Shown in pieces: positions 16,924-24,680 of a DNA stretch of 38,571 bases. The stretch's first letter is position 1; each line of letters opens with the position of its first letter. The stretch covers positions 1 to 38,571 of the forward strand of contig JAUNDA010000013.1 of assembly GCA_030526295.1 (NCBI GenBank). The letters run 5' to 3'. The notes beneath the pieces were generated by a model, which was given only the letters and a program-made list of their open reading frames with translations, searched no databases and had not been told where the DNA came from. This DNA comes from Eubacteriales bacterium. GTDB taxonomy: Bacteria; Bacillota; Clostridia; Lachnospirales; Lachnospiraceae. Both the position numbers and the translations under genes were made by a program.

Positions 16924-17020
16924 GCCGAGGCTACCCCGCGGCACATGAGAGCTTCTGCTTAGTGCTGCTGTGTTCCCACCCTGACACGGTTCACAGATTC
17001 CCATCGCGCGGGACCCCGGC
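16924..17020 (-). ncRNA. ffs: Small bacterial SRP RNA (4.5S RNA type)
   Basis: About 97 nt. The ends pair: 5' GCCGGGGTCCCGCG with 3' CGCGGGGTAGCCTCGGC. The apical part contains the conserved SRP domain IV: GTGTCAGGGTGGGAACACAG with a GGGAACA tetraloop-type apex, then CAGCAGCACTAAGCAGA, the asymmetric-loop strand bound by Ffh. Six Us follow at once (16918-16923). The RNA works with Ffh to target membrane proteins. It lacks an Alu domain, so it is the short form. It is not next to dnaX or tadA, where it sits in many Firmicutes. Exact ends are uncertain by a few bases. Confidence 0.88.
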
Positions 17021-17027
17021 GAGAATT

Positions 17028-17056
17028 ACTATATAGAATGTAACGGCTTTTGTCAA
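17028..17056 (-). promoter_or_regulatory. Promoter of the SRP RNA gene
   Basis: Minus strand -35 TTGACA (17051-17056), 17-bp spacer, -10 TATAGT (17028-17033). The predicted start is near 17021, exactly at the predicted 5' end of the SRP RNA. Confidence 0.85.
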
Positions 17057-17075
17057 TTGGAATTTGAATGTGCAG

Positions 17076-17116
17076 GCCGGCATCCACATTTGATTTATCA
17101 AAATGCTAATACCGGC
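17076..17116 (-). other. Hairpin after sbcC without U tract
   Basis: GCCGG (17076-17080) pairs with CCGGC (17112-17116), and inside it TTTGAT (17089-17094) pairs with ATCAAA (17097-17102). It lies between the sbcC stop and the SRP promoter. Without a U tract it is only a possible 3' end for sbcDC. Confidence 0.4.
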
Positions 17117-17142
17117 CCGGGCAAACCATTTTTGACTTTTCC

Positions 17143-19788
17143 TTAATTCACAACAATACTGCTGCCAGCCTGTGTCTTAATAACCTCAATGTGCCTCGGT
17201 ATGTTTTCATCAAGCACCTTTACGTGGCTGATGATTCCGATCATGCCGTTTGAGTTCCTTACTCCCTCAAGGACATTTAGTGCATCATTTATCGAGCTGT
17301 CATCAAGCGTTCCAAAGCCCTCGTCGATAAAAAGGGCCTCAATCTTAAGTCCCGACTTGCGTGCCATCTGCGACATACCTATTGATAGAGCAAGCGAGAC
17401 AAGGAATTTCTCACCACCTGAAAGCGTGGATACATGCCTTCCTTCTCCGCCAGGGACACGGTTATCAAGGGCGACAAGTTCGAGTCCCACCTTACGATTC
17501 TTTCCATTCTTTTCATCGGTACGCTGCAGCTGGTAACGTCCTCCGTGAACGTTAATCAGCATCCTGTTGGCTTCATTAATAACCTGGTTAAACATTACCC
17601 CGAGGATATAGCGCTCAAGTCCAATGCCATTGCTGCCTCGAAGCTGGTTTGCAAGTGCCAGGTTCTTCTCTGCACGCTGTATGCCGTTCTTATATTCATT
17701 ATAATTAGGCACAAGCTTTTCATGAAGCTTTCGAAGCCTCTGTGCTTCATTTTCCTGTCTTGTGGTTTCGCTGATGTATTTGTTGTTTTCCTCAGTGATT
17801 TCCTTATCCCTCTCGGCAAAGGATGTTCTGTCGGGTCTGTTAACACCCTTAAGTTCATCCTGTTTTTTTGCAAGATCTTTCCTTGAGTTTTTAAGTTCAG
17901 TGTCATACTCGGCATGCTGCTCGCGAAGGCGGTTCCTTACACCGGCATCCATAAGAAGGGCCTCACAGTCCTCAAGTTTTCCAAAGCCCTTTTCAATAAG
18001 GCTCTTTTCAAGCTGCTTCATTGAAGCCTCGAGTGCGTCTTCTGCCGCCTTAAGCTCTGCCTTTGCATTTTCGATATTGGTGCGCTGTGCCTCAAGCTTT
18101 TTGCCAGACTCTTCGCAAAGAACCTCAAGCTCCTTAAGCCTATCCCCAAATTCCTTGATTTTGTTATTGAGACGTTCAATCTCCCTATTAAGCCCATCCT
18201 CCGAGTCTATGCCCTCAATAAGGCTTGCCTTAAGGATATCATGTGCACTAACTGTAGCCTTATATTCGCCTTCCGCCTTTAGATGTCTGGCTCCAAGTTC
18301 ATCAAAAAGCTTCCTGTTGGCCTCATGTGATTCGGCTGCCTCGTCAAAACGCTTCTTTGCCCTTGCTTCCGCTTTCTCGGCGTCGTCAAGTTCTGCCTTT
18401 GTAACACTGTCAGGTGCCTTTGCTGCAGGGCTTGGATGCTCGGTGCTTCCGCATACAGGACACGGCATGCCGTTTTCAAGTTCCTCGGCTGCTATGTTTC
18501 CGCATATTCCGGCAAAATACCTTGCTCGGTAGTCAATGGTCTTATGCTGGGCGTTGTTGCATTCTTCATAAGCCTTATTTAATGCCTCCTCTGAAGACGC
18601 TAATGCACCCTTTGCATTATTAAGTTCCTTCTCTGCTTCATCGAGAAGGGTCTTTGATTCAGTCTCGCGTTTTTTTGCTTCCTTTGCTTCAGCGTAGACG
18701 CTACGCTTTGACTCGAGGAGTGTCACGCGATCCCTGTCGTCATCCGGCTGTGATGATTCCTTAAAGGACTCAAGGCTTTTCTTTGCATTTTCACTGCTTT
18801 CAGTAAGTCCTGGAAGAATTCCCTCGGCCTCCTCCAGAATTTTCTTTCTTCTATTTGCCTCGCCCTGGCATCTGTCTTTATCTTCAATAAGCGGCCTTAA
18901 TTCCTCGGCTTTTTCCGCATCTTCAAGCTTCTTCTTTGATTCCTCAATCTGCAGTTTCCTGCCTTCAAGCTCGCTCACCTTAGCCTTAAGCGTGTCGAGA
19001 TCCGTAAACTCACGGTCAAGAAGCTTTTCTTCATCAAGTTTTTTCCTTTTTGCATCCCCGTCAAAGGCCAGATGGTTCTTTTTGGCTTCCTCGATGAAAA
19101 GCTCTATTTCGGAAACCCTCTTAAGAAGCCCGTCAAGGTCTGAGACGCCCTCTTGCTTAAATGAAACCTCAACGCTTGAATACAAATCTACCAGACGCTT
19201 TTTTTCAACATCAGCTATCTCGTAAAACCTTCCGGCATACCATTCCCAGTTCTCCGTGTTAAAAATCCTCTTGAGTATTTTCTCCTTGTGTTCTGAATTC
19301 GCCGTAAGGAATTGTTCAAACTTTCCCTGTGGAAGAAGCACTACCTGCACAAACTGGTCCCTTGTAAGGCCAATGAGTTCCTCTGCCTTCTGGTTAATCG
19401 CCCCGGCATTATCGCTTGAAATGAGCAGGTGCTCCGTGCCGTCACTGTCAATCAGGAAGACATCGAACTTTGTTGTGCGCGCAGTCCTTTTTACTACGCT
19501 TTGTCTTTCAAACCTGTATGTCTTTCCATTTGCGGAAAAGGTGAACTTGACTCCGCATGTAGCCTTTGGGTCAGCCTGGTTGCACAGCCATTTGTCCAGG
19601 CTGTTTCTGCCATCCCCGCTTGAACCCCCGTAGAGTGCAAAAACCATTGCGTCGAATATGGTGGTCTTGCCGGAGCCAGTGGGTCCCTTTATGAGAAACA
19701 TTCCGCTTTTTGAAAGACCATCAAAATCAATAGTCTCCTTTCCGACATACGGTCCGAAGGCTTCAAGTTCAAGTCTCAGTGGCTTCAT
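17143..19788 (-). CDS. sbcC: Exonuclease SbcC, SMC-like ATPase subunit
   Basis: 881 aa, shorter than the ~1050 aa of E. coli SbcC mainly in the coiled coil. N-terminal Walker A is GPTGSGKTT (about 35-43). Long charged coiled coils run from about 190 to 740, with a zinc hook CPVCGS in the middle (about 443-448). The C-terminal lobe has the ABC signature LSGGEKFLVSLALS and Walker B ALFIDEGFGTLD. With SbcD it forms the bacterial Mre11-Rad50 complex that cleaves hairpins and protein-blocked DNA ends. The ATG overlaps the sbcD stop by 4 bases. Confidence 0.97.
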   Translation of the reverse strand: MKPLRLELEAFGPYVGKETIDFDGLSKSGMFLIKGPTGSGKTTIFDAMVFALYGGSSGDGRNSLDKWLCNQADPKATCGVKFTFSANGKTYRFERQSVVKRTARTTKFDVFLIDSDGTEHLLISSDNAGAINQKAEELIGLTRDQFVQVVLLPQGKFEQFLTANSEHKEKILKRIFNTENWEWYAGRFYEIADVEKKRLVDLYSSVEVSFKQEGVSDLDGLLKRVSEIELFIEEAKKNHLAFDGDAKRKKLDEEKLLDREFTDLDTLKAKVSELEGRKLQIEESKKKLEDAEKAEELRPLIEDKDRCQGEANRRKKILEEAEGILPGLTESSENAKKSLESFKESSQPDDDRDRVTLLESKRSVYAEAKEAKKRETESKTLLDEAEKELNNAKGALASSEEALNKAYEECNNAQHKTIDYRARYFAGICGNIAAEELENGMPCPVCGSTEHPSPAAKAPDSVTKAELDDAEKAEARAKKRFDEAAESHEANRKLFDELGARHLKAEGEYKATVSAHDILKASLIEGIDSEDGLNREIERLNNKIKEFGDRLKELEVLCEESGKKLEAQRTNIENAKAELKAAEDALEASMKQLEKSLIEKGFGKLEDCEALLMDAGVRNRLREQHAEYDTELKNSRKDLAKKQDELKGVNRPDRTSFAERDKEITEENNKYISETTRQENEAQRLRKLHEKLVPNYNEYKNGIQRAEKNLALANQLRGSNGIGLERYILGVMFNQVINEANRMLINVHGGRYQLQRTDEKNGKNRKVGLELVALDNRVPGGEGRHVSTLSGGEKFLVSLALSIGMSQMARKSGLKIEALFIDEGFGTLDDSSINDALNVLEGVRNSNGMIGIISHVKVLDENIPRHIEVIKTQAGSSIVVN

Positions 19789-20921
19789 TTTTCTACCTCC
19801 TCATATTCCCTGACGCATTTTTCAAACAGCTCAAGCTCATCCTCGTCAGGCTCACTGTTAATTATGTCCCTGAAGAAGCTTTTAAAAATCGCCACAGGGT
19901 CCGACTCAAGCTCCCTCAGTTCGTCCATCGTAAGCGTTATTTTCGAATCTTTGTCATCGTACGTAAGTCCTGTGACCTCGAGCAGGTTATTAAACTTTGC
20001 CTCAAGCCTCGTCATGGCGTCAAGTCCGACATATGCATCATTTACAACCACCTTAGTATAGGCGTTAAGTGTATCAGCGTCATACTGTCCGTTAAGGATT
20101 TCATCAAGGGTTCCTTCAATTGTTACCCTCTTATGGAGAAGCGGCACCGGCACGATGGTTCTCTCCATGGTGTCCGTATCGATAATGGTCACGCTCTTTT
20201 CCTGTTTTTCCTCGGCTCCAAACGAATATGGCATCGGAGTTCCGCTGTAGCGTGCATTGCCTCCTATGTCCTGGGGCTTATGTATATGTCCAAGCGCCAC
20301 GTAATCAAAGTCGCTGAATACGCCTGCCCCTACCTGATCCGCAGTGCCAAGCACCGCCGTCCTGTCACTTTCGGAGGTCGTTGCCCCCGTCATGAAGGAG
20401 TGTGTCACGAGAATCCTTTTCCTTCCAGGCGTTGCCTTTTCAAGCATTTTCTTATTAAGGACACGGTATGCGTCCTCAAGGCTTCCAATGTTATCCGCCT
20501 CAGCTGGATAAAGACACTTTACCCTGCTCTCCTTTACCCATGGCATGAGGAAGATGTCGGTGTCACCAAGGTTTACTACGATTGGCTCTGCGTTTATGCT
20601 TCCAAGGACATACAGTCCCGCCCTTTCAAGAAGCCTGTTGCAGTTTTCAACCCTTTCCGCGCTGTCGTGGTTACCAGCCACTGCGATTACCCTTATCCCA
20701 AGTTCAACGCAGAGCTTTGTCATTGCCATGTTATAAAGTGAAACAGCCTCCGCAGATGGGGCTGAACGGTCAAAAATATCACCGGCGATAATTACCGCGT
20801 CAACTGAATACTCCTTTGCAATGTTGCATATCGCGTCAATAAAAAAGACCTGGTCCTCGTAAAGGGGTGTCTCCCCGGCCATCCTTCCAAGATGCCAGTC
20901 TGAAGTATGTAGTAATTTCAT
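19785..20921 (-). CDS. sbcD: Exonuclease SbcD, Mre11-type nuclease subunit
   Basis: 378 aa. Calcineurin-like phosphoesterase motifs appear in order: LHTSDWHLGR, IIAGDIFDRS, AVAGNHDSAERV, LVTHSFM and ALGHIHKPQ, giving all metal ligands. The C-terminal capping region ends in an acidic stretch (EPDEDELELFEKCVREYEEVEK). The ATG at 20921 has GGGAGG 6 nt upstream. It partners with SbcC, which overlaps its stop. A terminator of the preceding ligase gene lies just upstream; I see no strong promoter in the 73-bp gap. Confidence 0.97.
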   Translation of the reverse strand: MKLLHTSDWHLGRMAGETPLYEDQVFFIDAICNIAKEYSVDAVIIAGDIFDRSAPSAEAVSLYNMAMTKLCVELGIRVIAVAGNHDSAERVENCNRLLERAGLYVLGSINAEPIVVNLGDTDIFLMPWVKESRVKCLYPAEADNIGSLEDAYRVLNKKMLEKATPGRKRILVTHSFMTGATTSESDRTAVLGTADQVGAGVFSDFDYVALGHIHKPQDIGGNARYSGTPMPYSFGAEEKQEKSVTIIDTDTMERTIVPVPLLHKRVTIEGTLDEILNGQYDADTLNAYTKVVVNDAYVGLDAMTRLEAKFNNLLEVTGLTYDDKDSKITLTMDELRELESDPVAIFKSFFRDIINSEPDEDELELFEKCVREYEEVEK

Positions 20922-20940
20922 AAAACCTCCCTGTCAGGTT

Positions 20941-20974
20941 AAAAAACAGGCTCCCTCGGTAATATGAGAAAGCC
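20941..20974 (-). terminator. Terminator of the acyl-CoA ligase gene
   Basis: On the minus strand GGCTTTCTC, loop ATATTACC, GAGGGAGCC, with a 2-nt mismatch, then TGTTTTTT. It starts about 20 bp after the ligase stop and lies in the sbcD leader, so some read-through into sbcD is possible. Confidence 0.65.
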
Positions 20975-20994
20975 CGTCACTTGTGTCACACTAT

Positions 20995-22737
20995 TTATTT
21001 TGCTGTCTTTGCCGCAAGAGCCTCCTGCGCCTTAATCTTCTCCATCTCCTCTTCCTCGAGAAGTCTGAAGTTTACCTTTCCTACGAGAGTCTTAGGCATG
21101 TCATCCTTAAACTCAATGTCATAAGGCATTGCATACTTTGCGATGTTCTTCCTGCAGTAGTCCATAAGCTTCTGCTTTGTATCCTCTGTCGGATCATATC
21201 CTGCAGCAAGCTTTACAAATGCCTTTACCTTCTGCATCTTAAGAGGATCGGGCACACCGATTACGCATGACATCTGAACCATCTCATTAGCATCGAGGAT
21301 ATTCTCCATCTGTGACGGATATACATTGTATCCGCTTGTGATGATCATTCTCTTTGCACGGCCGCGGAAGTAAACAAAGCCCTCATTATCCATGATTCCG
21401 AGGTCTCCCGTGTAAACCCACTTAAGACCATCCTCATGGTCACGAAGTGTCTGTGCGGTCTCGTCCGGATGGTTCATGTAGCCCTTCATGACAGTAGGAC
21501 CTGCGAGAAGGATTTCACCCTCTGTGCCGTATGGAACCTCCTTGTCTGTGCCAGGCTCAACAATCTTAATGTATGTATCCGGGAACGGAACACCGATTGA
21601 ACCCTCCTTAGCCATGTGCGGAGGTGTAAGGCAGCATGCCGTAACAGTTTCTGTTGTACCATAGCCCTCACGTACCTGCACTACGGCATTGTGGTCATAG
21701 AGCCATCTGTCAAGCTTCTTCTTAAGCTCGATTGAAAGTGAGTCTCCTCCTGAGAATACGCCCTTAAGGCATGAGAGGTCTGCCTTTTCCATCTTCGGAA
21801 GACGAAGAAGCGCCTCATACAGTGTCGGAACACCTGCCACGAAATTACATCTCTGCTTTACCATCTGCTTAGCATATGAAGCAGGTGTGAATCTTGGGAT
21901 AAGGATGCAGCGTCCGCCCTGTGAAAGCATTGTATGAACGCATACACCAAGACCGAAGCCATGGAAAAGAGGCATTGCCGCAAGCATCTTGTCTCCAACC
22001 CTGAACATCGGGTTAGCTGCAAGAACCTGCTTTCCAAGTGCGTTGAAGCTGTAGTTAGAAAGCTCAATGCCCTTTGATGTACCTGTTGTTCCACCTGAAT
22101 AAAGGATAACCGCTGTATCATGCGGGTCTCTCTTTGCCCTGTAGTTGCCATAGCAGAACTTGCTTATCTTGCAGAAATCAGCCCACTGGATAACCGGAGC
22201 ATCCTGCGGAATCTTCTTAATCTTTCTTCCCTCTGTGAGCATGTAGCCTGCCCTGATTGGCTTGCTGAGCTCATCCTTAATTGAAGCAACGACTATATTT
22301 ACAACCTTTGTGTTGGCTCTGATGTTCTCGAACTTATGATAGAACTGGTCGAGTGTAACGGCTGTAACAGACTCAGACTCATTGAGATAGAACTCAATCT
22401 CCTTCTCGGCTGAAAGAGGATGAATCATGTTGCAGATACCGCCTACCATGTTTACCGCATAGAACATGTAGATGGCCTGCGGGCAGTTTGGCATTGCGAT
22501 TGTTATCTTGTCGCCAGGTCTTACACCGATTGTCTTTAATGCCTTTGCACACTTTTCAATTTCCTGAACAAGGGTTTTATAGGTTGTTGACTTGCCCATG
22601 AAATCAAAAGCTATATTGTTTGGATACTGCTGGGCTATAAGCTCAACCGCCTCACACATTGTACCCTCAAAATAATCAAGATGAAGCGGTACGTTTTCTG
22701 TATGTCCCTCCCACGGGGTTTTAGCTGTAATTGCCAT
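20995..22737 (-). CDS. AMP-forming acyl-CoA synthetase (class I adenylate-forming ligase)
   Basis: 580 aa. Adenylation motifs: the P-loop ILYSGGTTGTSKGIELS (about residues 210-225), YGTTETV, the YTGDLGIMDNEGFVYFRGRAKRMI hinge block, and the C-terminal catalytic Lys region LVGKVNFRLLEEEE. Such enzymes activate a carboxylic acid with ATP and transfer it to CoA. The length and the KRMIITSGYNVYPSQME block are typical of FadD-like medium/long-chain ligases, but the acyl substrate is not readable from sequence. No signal peptide. The ATG follows AAAGGAGATTTTT. It stands between rny and sbcD, with a terminator before and after it and no obvious promoter, so it may rely on read-through from rny. Confidence 0.88.
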   Translation of the reverse strand: MAITAKTPWEGHTENVPLHLDYFEGTMCEAVELIAQQYPNNIAFDFMGKSTTYKTLVQEIEKCAKALKTIGVRPGDKITIAMPNCPQAIYMFYAVNMVGGICNMIHPLSAEKEIEFYLNESESVTAVTLDQFYHKFENIRANTKVVNIVVASIKDELSKPIRAGYMLTEGRKIKKIPQDAPVIQWADFCKISKFCYGNYRAKRDPHDTAVILYSGGTTGTSKGIELSNYSFNALGKQVLAANPMFRVGDKMLAAMPLFHGFGLGVCVHTMLSQGGRCILIPRFTPASYAKQMVKQRCNFVAGVPTLYEALLRLPKMEKADLSCLKGVFSGGDSLSIELKKKLDRWLYDHNAVVQVREGYGTTETVTACCLTPPHMAKEGSIGVPFPDTYIKIVEPGTDKEVPYGTEGEILLAGPTVMKGYMNHPDETAQTLRDHEDGLKWVYTGDLGIMDNEGFVYFRGRAKRMIITSGYNVYPSQMENILDANEMVQMSCVIGVPDPLKMQKVKAFVKLAAGYDPTEDTKQKLMDYCRKNIAKYAMPYDIEFKDDMPKTLVGKVNFRLLEEEEMEKIKAQEALAAKTAK

Positions 22738-22766
22738 AAAAATCTCCTTTAATTGCCACCGTATTT

Positions 22767-22803
22767 AAAAAAAATACACGGATGATATTATACCACCCGT
22801 GTA
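22767..22803 (-). terminator. Terminator of rny
   Basis: On the minus strand TACACGG...CCGTGTA arms (22797-22803 with 22775-22781), a partly paired loop, then eight Us (22767-22774). It lies 20 bp after the rny stop. Confidence 0.85.
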
Positions 22804-22822
22804 AAAAGATATCAACTTTGTG

Positions 22823-24376
22823 TTATTTTGCAGTTGCGGTAACCCTTGTTTCCCTGATGAGGTTAACCTTGATCTGTCCCGGATATGTCATCTCATCCTC
22901 GATTCTCTTTGCGATATCGCGTGAAAGGATGATCATATCGTCCTCAGAAATTTCCTCAGGCACTACCATGATTCTTACCTCACGTCCTGCCTGTACTGCA
23001 TATGACTTGTCAACGCCCTTATAGGAGTTTGTGATTTCCTCAAGCTGCTTTAATCTCTGAGTATATGTCTCGAGTGATTCCATACGTGCGCCAGGTCTTG
23101 ATGCCGAAATAGCATCTGCTGCTGCAACGATGAATGCAATCGGAGACTCCGGAGCCTTGTCACCGTGGTGAGCCTCTACGGCATTGATAACAATAGCCGG
23201 CTCCTTGTACTTCTTACAGATATCAGTACCGAGTGAAACATGTGTTCCCTCCTGCTCGTGGTCTACAGCCTTACCTATATCATGGAGAAGACCTGCCCTC
23301 TTTGCCATTCTTACATCATAGCCAAGCTCTGATGCGAGAAGTCCTGAAAGAAGTGCTACCTCTACTGAATGCTTGAGTCCGTTCTGTCCGTATGATGTTC
23401 TGTACTTCATGCGGCCAAGAAGCTTGACAAGCTCAGGATTAAGTCCGTGTACACCAGCCTCGAGTGTAGCTGCCTCACCGGCCTCACGGATAGTATTGTC
23501 AACTTCCCTTCTGGCCTTTTCAACAGTTTCCTCAATACGTGCCGGATGGATACGTCCGTCAACGATAAGCTTTTCAAGAGCGACTCTTGCGATTTCCCTT
23601 CTGATCGGATCGAAGCCTGAAAGAACAACTGCCTCTGGAGTATCATCAACGATGAGCTCAGCTCCCGTAAGTGTCTCGAGTGTACGGATGTTTCTTCCCT
23701 CACGTCCGATGATTCTGCCCTTCATCTCATCATTAGGCAGCTGTACGACTGTAACGGTAGACTCTGCAACATGGTCTGCCGCACATCTCTGGATAGCGGA
23801 AACGATATATTCCTTGGCCTTCTTCTCAGCCTCTTCCTTTGCGATGTTGTCGTATTCCTTAATAGCCTTGGCGGTATCGTGCTTGATATCGTCCTTTACG
23901 CTCATAAGGAGTTCTTCCTTAGCCTGGTCTGCAGTAAGTCCCGAAATTCTTTCAAGCTCGGTAACCTTCTGTGCATGGAGATTCTTAATCTCCTCGGCCT
24001 TACGATTCAAGGTGTTGTCCTTGTTGTTGAGTTCTCTCTCCTTCTTCTGGAGTTCAGCCTGAAGCTTTTCAGAATTTTCCTCACGCTTTGTGATTCTCTG
24101 CTCCTGGACAGAAAGCTCATGCCTTCTCTCACGCTGCTCCTTCTCGAACTCGTTCTTCTGCTTGAGAGCCTCTTCCTTTGCTTCAAGGAGGGCCTCACGT
24201 TTCTTGGCTTCCGCTGTCTTTACCGCGTCGTCGATAATCGATCTGGCGCGCACTTCAGCTGAGCCGACCTTGGCTTCGTAGTCCTTTGTAGCCTTCTGCT
24301 TTCCAAGAATAAAGCAAACTATTCCGGAAAGAAGTGCCGCAACAACTGCGATTGCCACAACAACCAATGGTGTCAT
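22823..24376 (-). CDS. rny: Ribonuclease Y
   Basis: 517 aa, the usual length. An N-terminal membrane helix ([20 protein letters not shown]) is followed by a long charged coiled coil (about 30-200), a KH domain (about 205-270, including [15 protein letters not shown]) and an HD domain with the metal-binding [10 protein letters not shown] and EAHHGD. RNase Y is the membrane-bound endoribonuclease that initiates mRNA decay in many Firmicutes. The ATG at 24376 follows GGGAGG. It has its own promoter and terminator, so it is transcribed mainly alone. Confidence 0.97.
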   Translation of the reverse strand: MTPLVVVAIAVVAALLSGIVCFILGKQKATKDYEAKVGSAEVRARSIIDDAVKTAEAKKREALLEAKEEALKQKNEFEKEQRERRHELSVQEQRITKREENSEKLQAELQKKERELNNKDNTLNRKAEEIKNLHAQKVTELERISGLTADQAKEELLMSVKDDIKHDTAKAIKEYDNIAKEEAEKKAKEYIVSAIQRCAADHVAESTVTVVQLPNDEMKGRIIGREGRNIRTLETLTGAELIVDDTPEAVVLSGFDPIRREIARVALEKLIVDGRIHPARIEETVEKARREVDNTIREAGEAATLEAGVHGLNPELVKLLGRMKYRTSYGQNGLKHSVEVALLSGLLASELGYDVRMAKRAGLLHDIGKAVDHEQEGTHVSLGTDICKKYKEPAIVINAVEAHHGDKAPESPIAFIVAAADAISASRPGARMESLETYTQRLKQLEEITNSYKGVDKSYAVQAGREVRIMVVPEEISEDDMIILSRDIAKRIEDEMTYPGQIKVNLIRETRVTATAK

Positions 24377-24510
24377 AAAAACACCTCCCGAATAAATTAT
24401 TTAGTTTTCAATTTTCTATAATGTTTTATCGGGATAACCCGGGCAATAATATAAATCAGTATATCTATATATTAAAGCTTCTCATTAGAAATGAAACTAT
24501 ACCGTCTCGT

Positions 24511-24540
24511 ATTGTACCTTAATTTTGTTTCTTATGTCAA
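24511..24540 (-). promoter_or_regulatory. Promoter of rny
   Basis: Minus strand -35 TTGACA (24535-24540), 18-bp spacer, -10 TACAAT (24511-24516). The start near 24504 leaves a ~128-nt 5' leader, AT-rich, in which I see no riboswitch. The 304-bp region 24377-24680 also holds the divergent feo promoter and its operator. Confidence 0.7.
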
Positions 24541-24604
24541 CATCAAATATCCCCTGTCACATAAAATGAGCCAAAAGTTTCTTCCAAAACCGAATAAAAA
24601 AGTG

Positions 24605-24633
24605 TTGACAGATTTTTAGAATTAGTTTAGACT
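24605..24633 (+). promoter_or_regulatory. Promoter of the feo operon
   Basis: -35 TTGACA (24605-24610), 17-bp spacer, -10 TAGACT (24628-24633). The -10 element is part of the first DtxR-type box, so repressor binding would block RNA polymerase directly. Confidence 0.72.
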
Positions 24634-24656
24634 AACTTCGGTTAGCCGGGGCTAAC
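24622..24656 (+). promoter_or_regulatory. Tandem DtxR/IdeR-type operator over the feo promoter
   Basis: Box 1, TTAGTTTAGACTAACTT (24622-24638), matches the IdeR/DtxR consensus TTAGGTTAGGCTAACCTAA at most positions. Box 2 is a perfect palindrome GTTAGCC-GG-GGCTAAC (24641-24656). The two lie 3 bp apart, over and just after the -10. The operon itself ends in a DtxR-family gene, so iron-dependent autoregulation is the obvious inference. Confidence 0.72.
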
Positions 24657-24680
24657 TAATGTATTCAAAGGATATGTACT

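Noticed and set aside
16816..17004. A 62-codon minus-strand ORF over the SRP RNA
   Set aside because: It lies across the SRP RNA and its terminator, has no family-like content, and the RNA structure explains the sequence better.
19779..20741. A 320-codon plus-strand ORF opposite sbcD
   Set aside because: It is a long shadow of the sbcD coding strand; the composition is Cys/His/Arg-rich and unlike a real protein.
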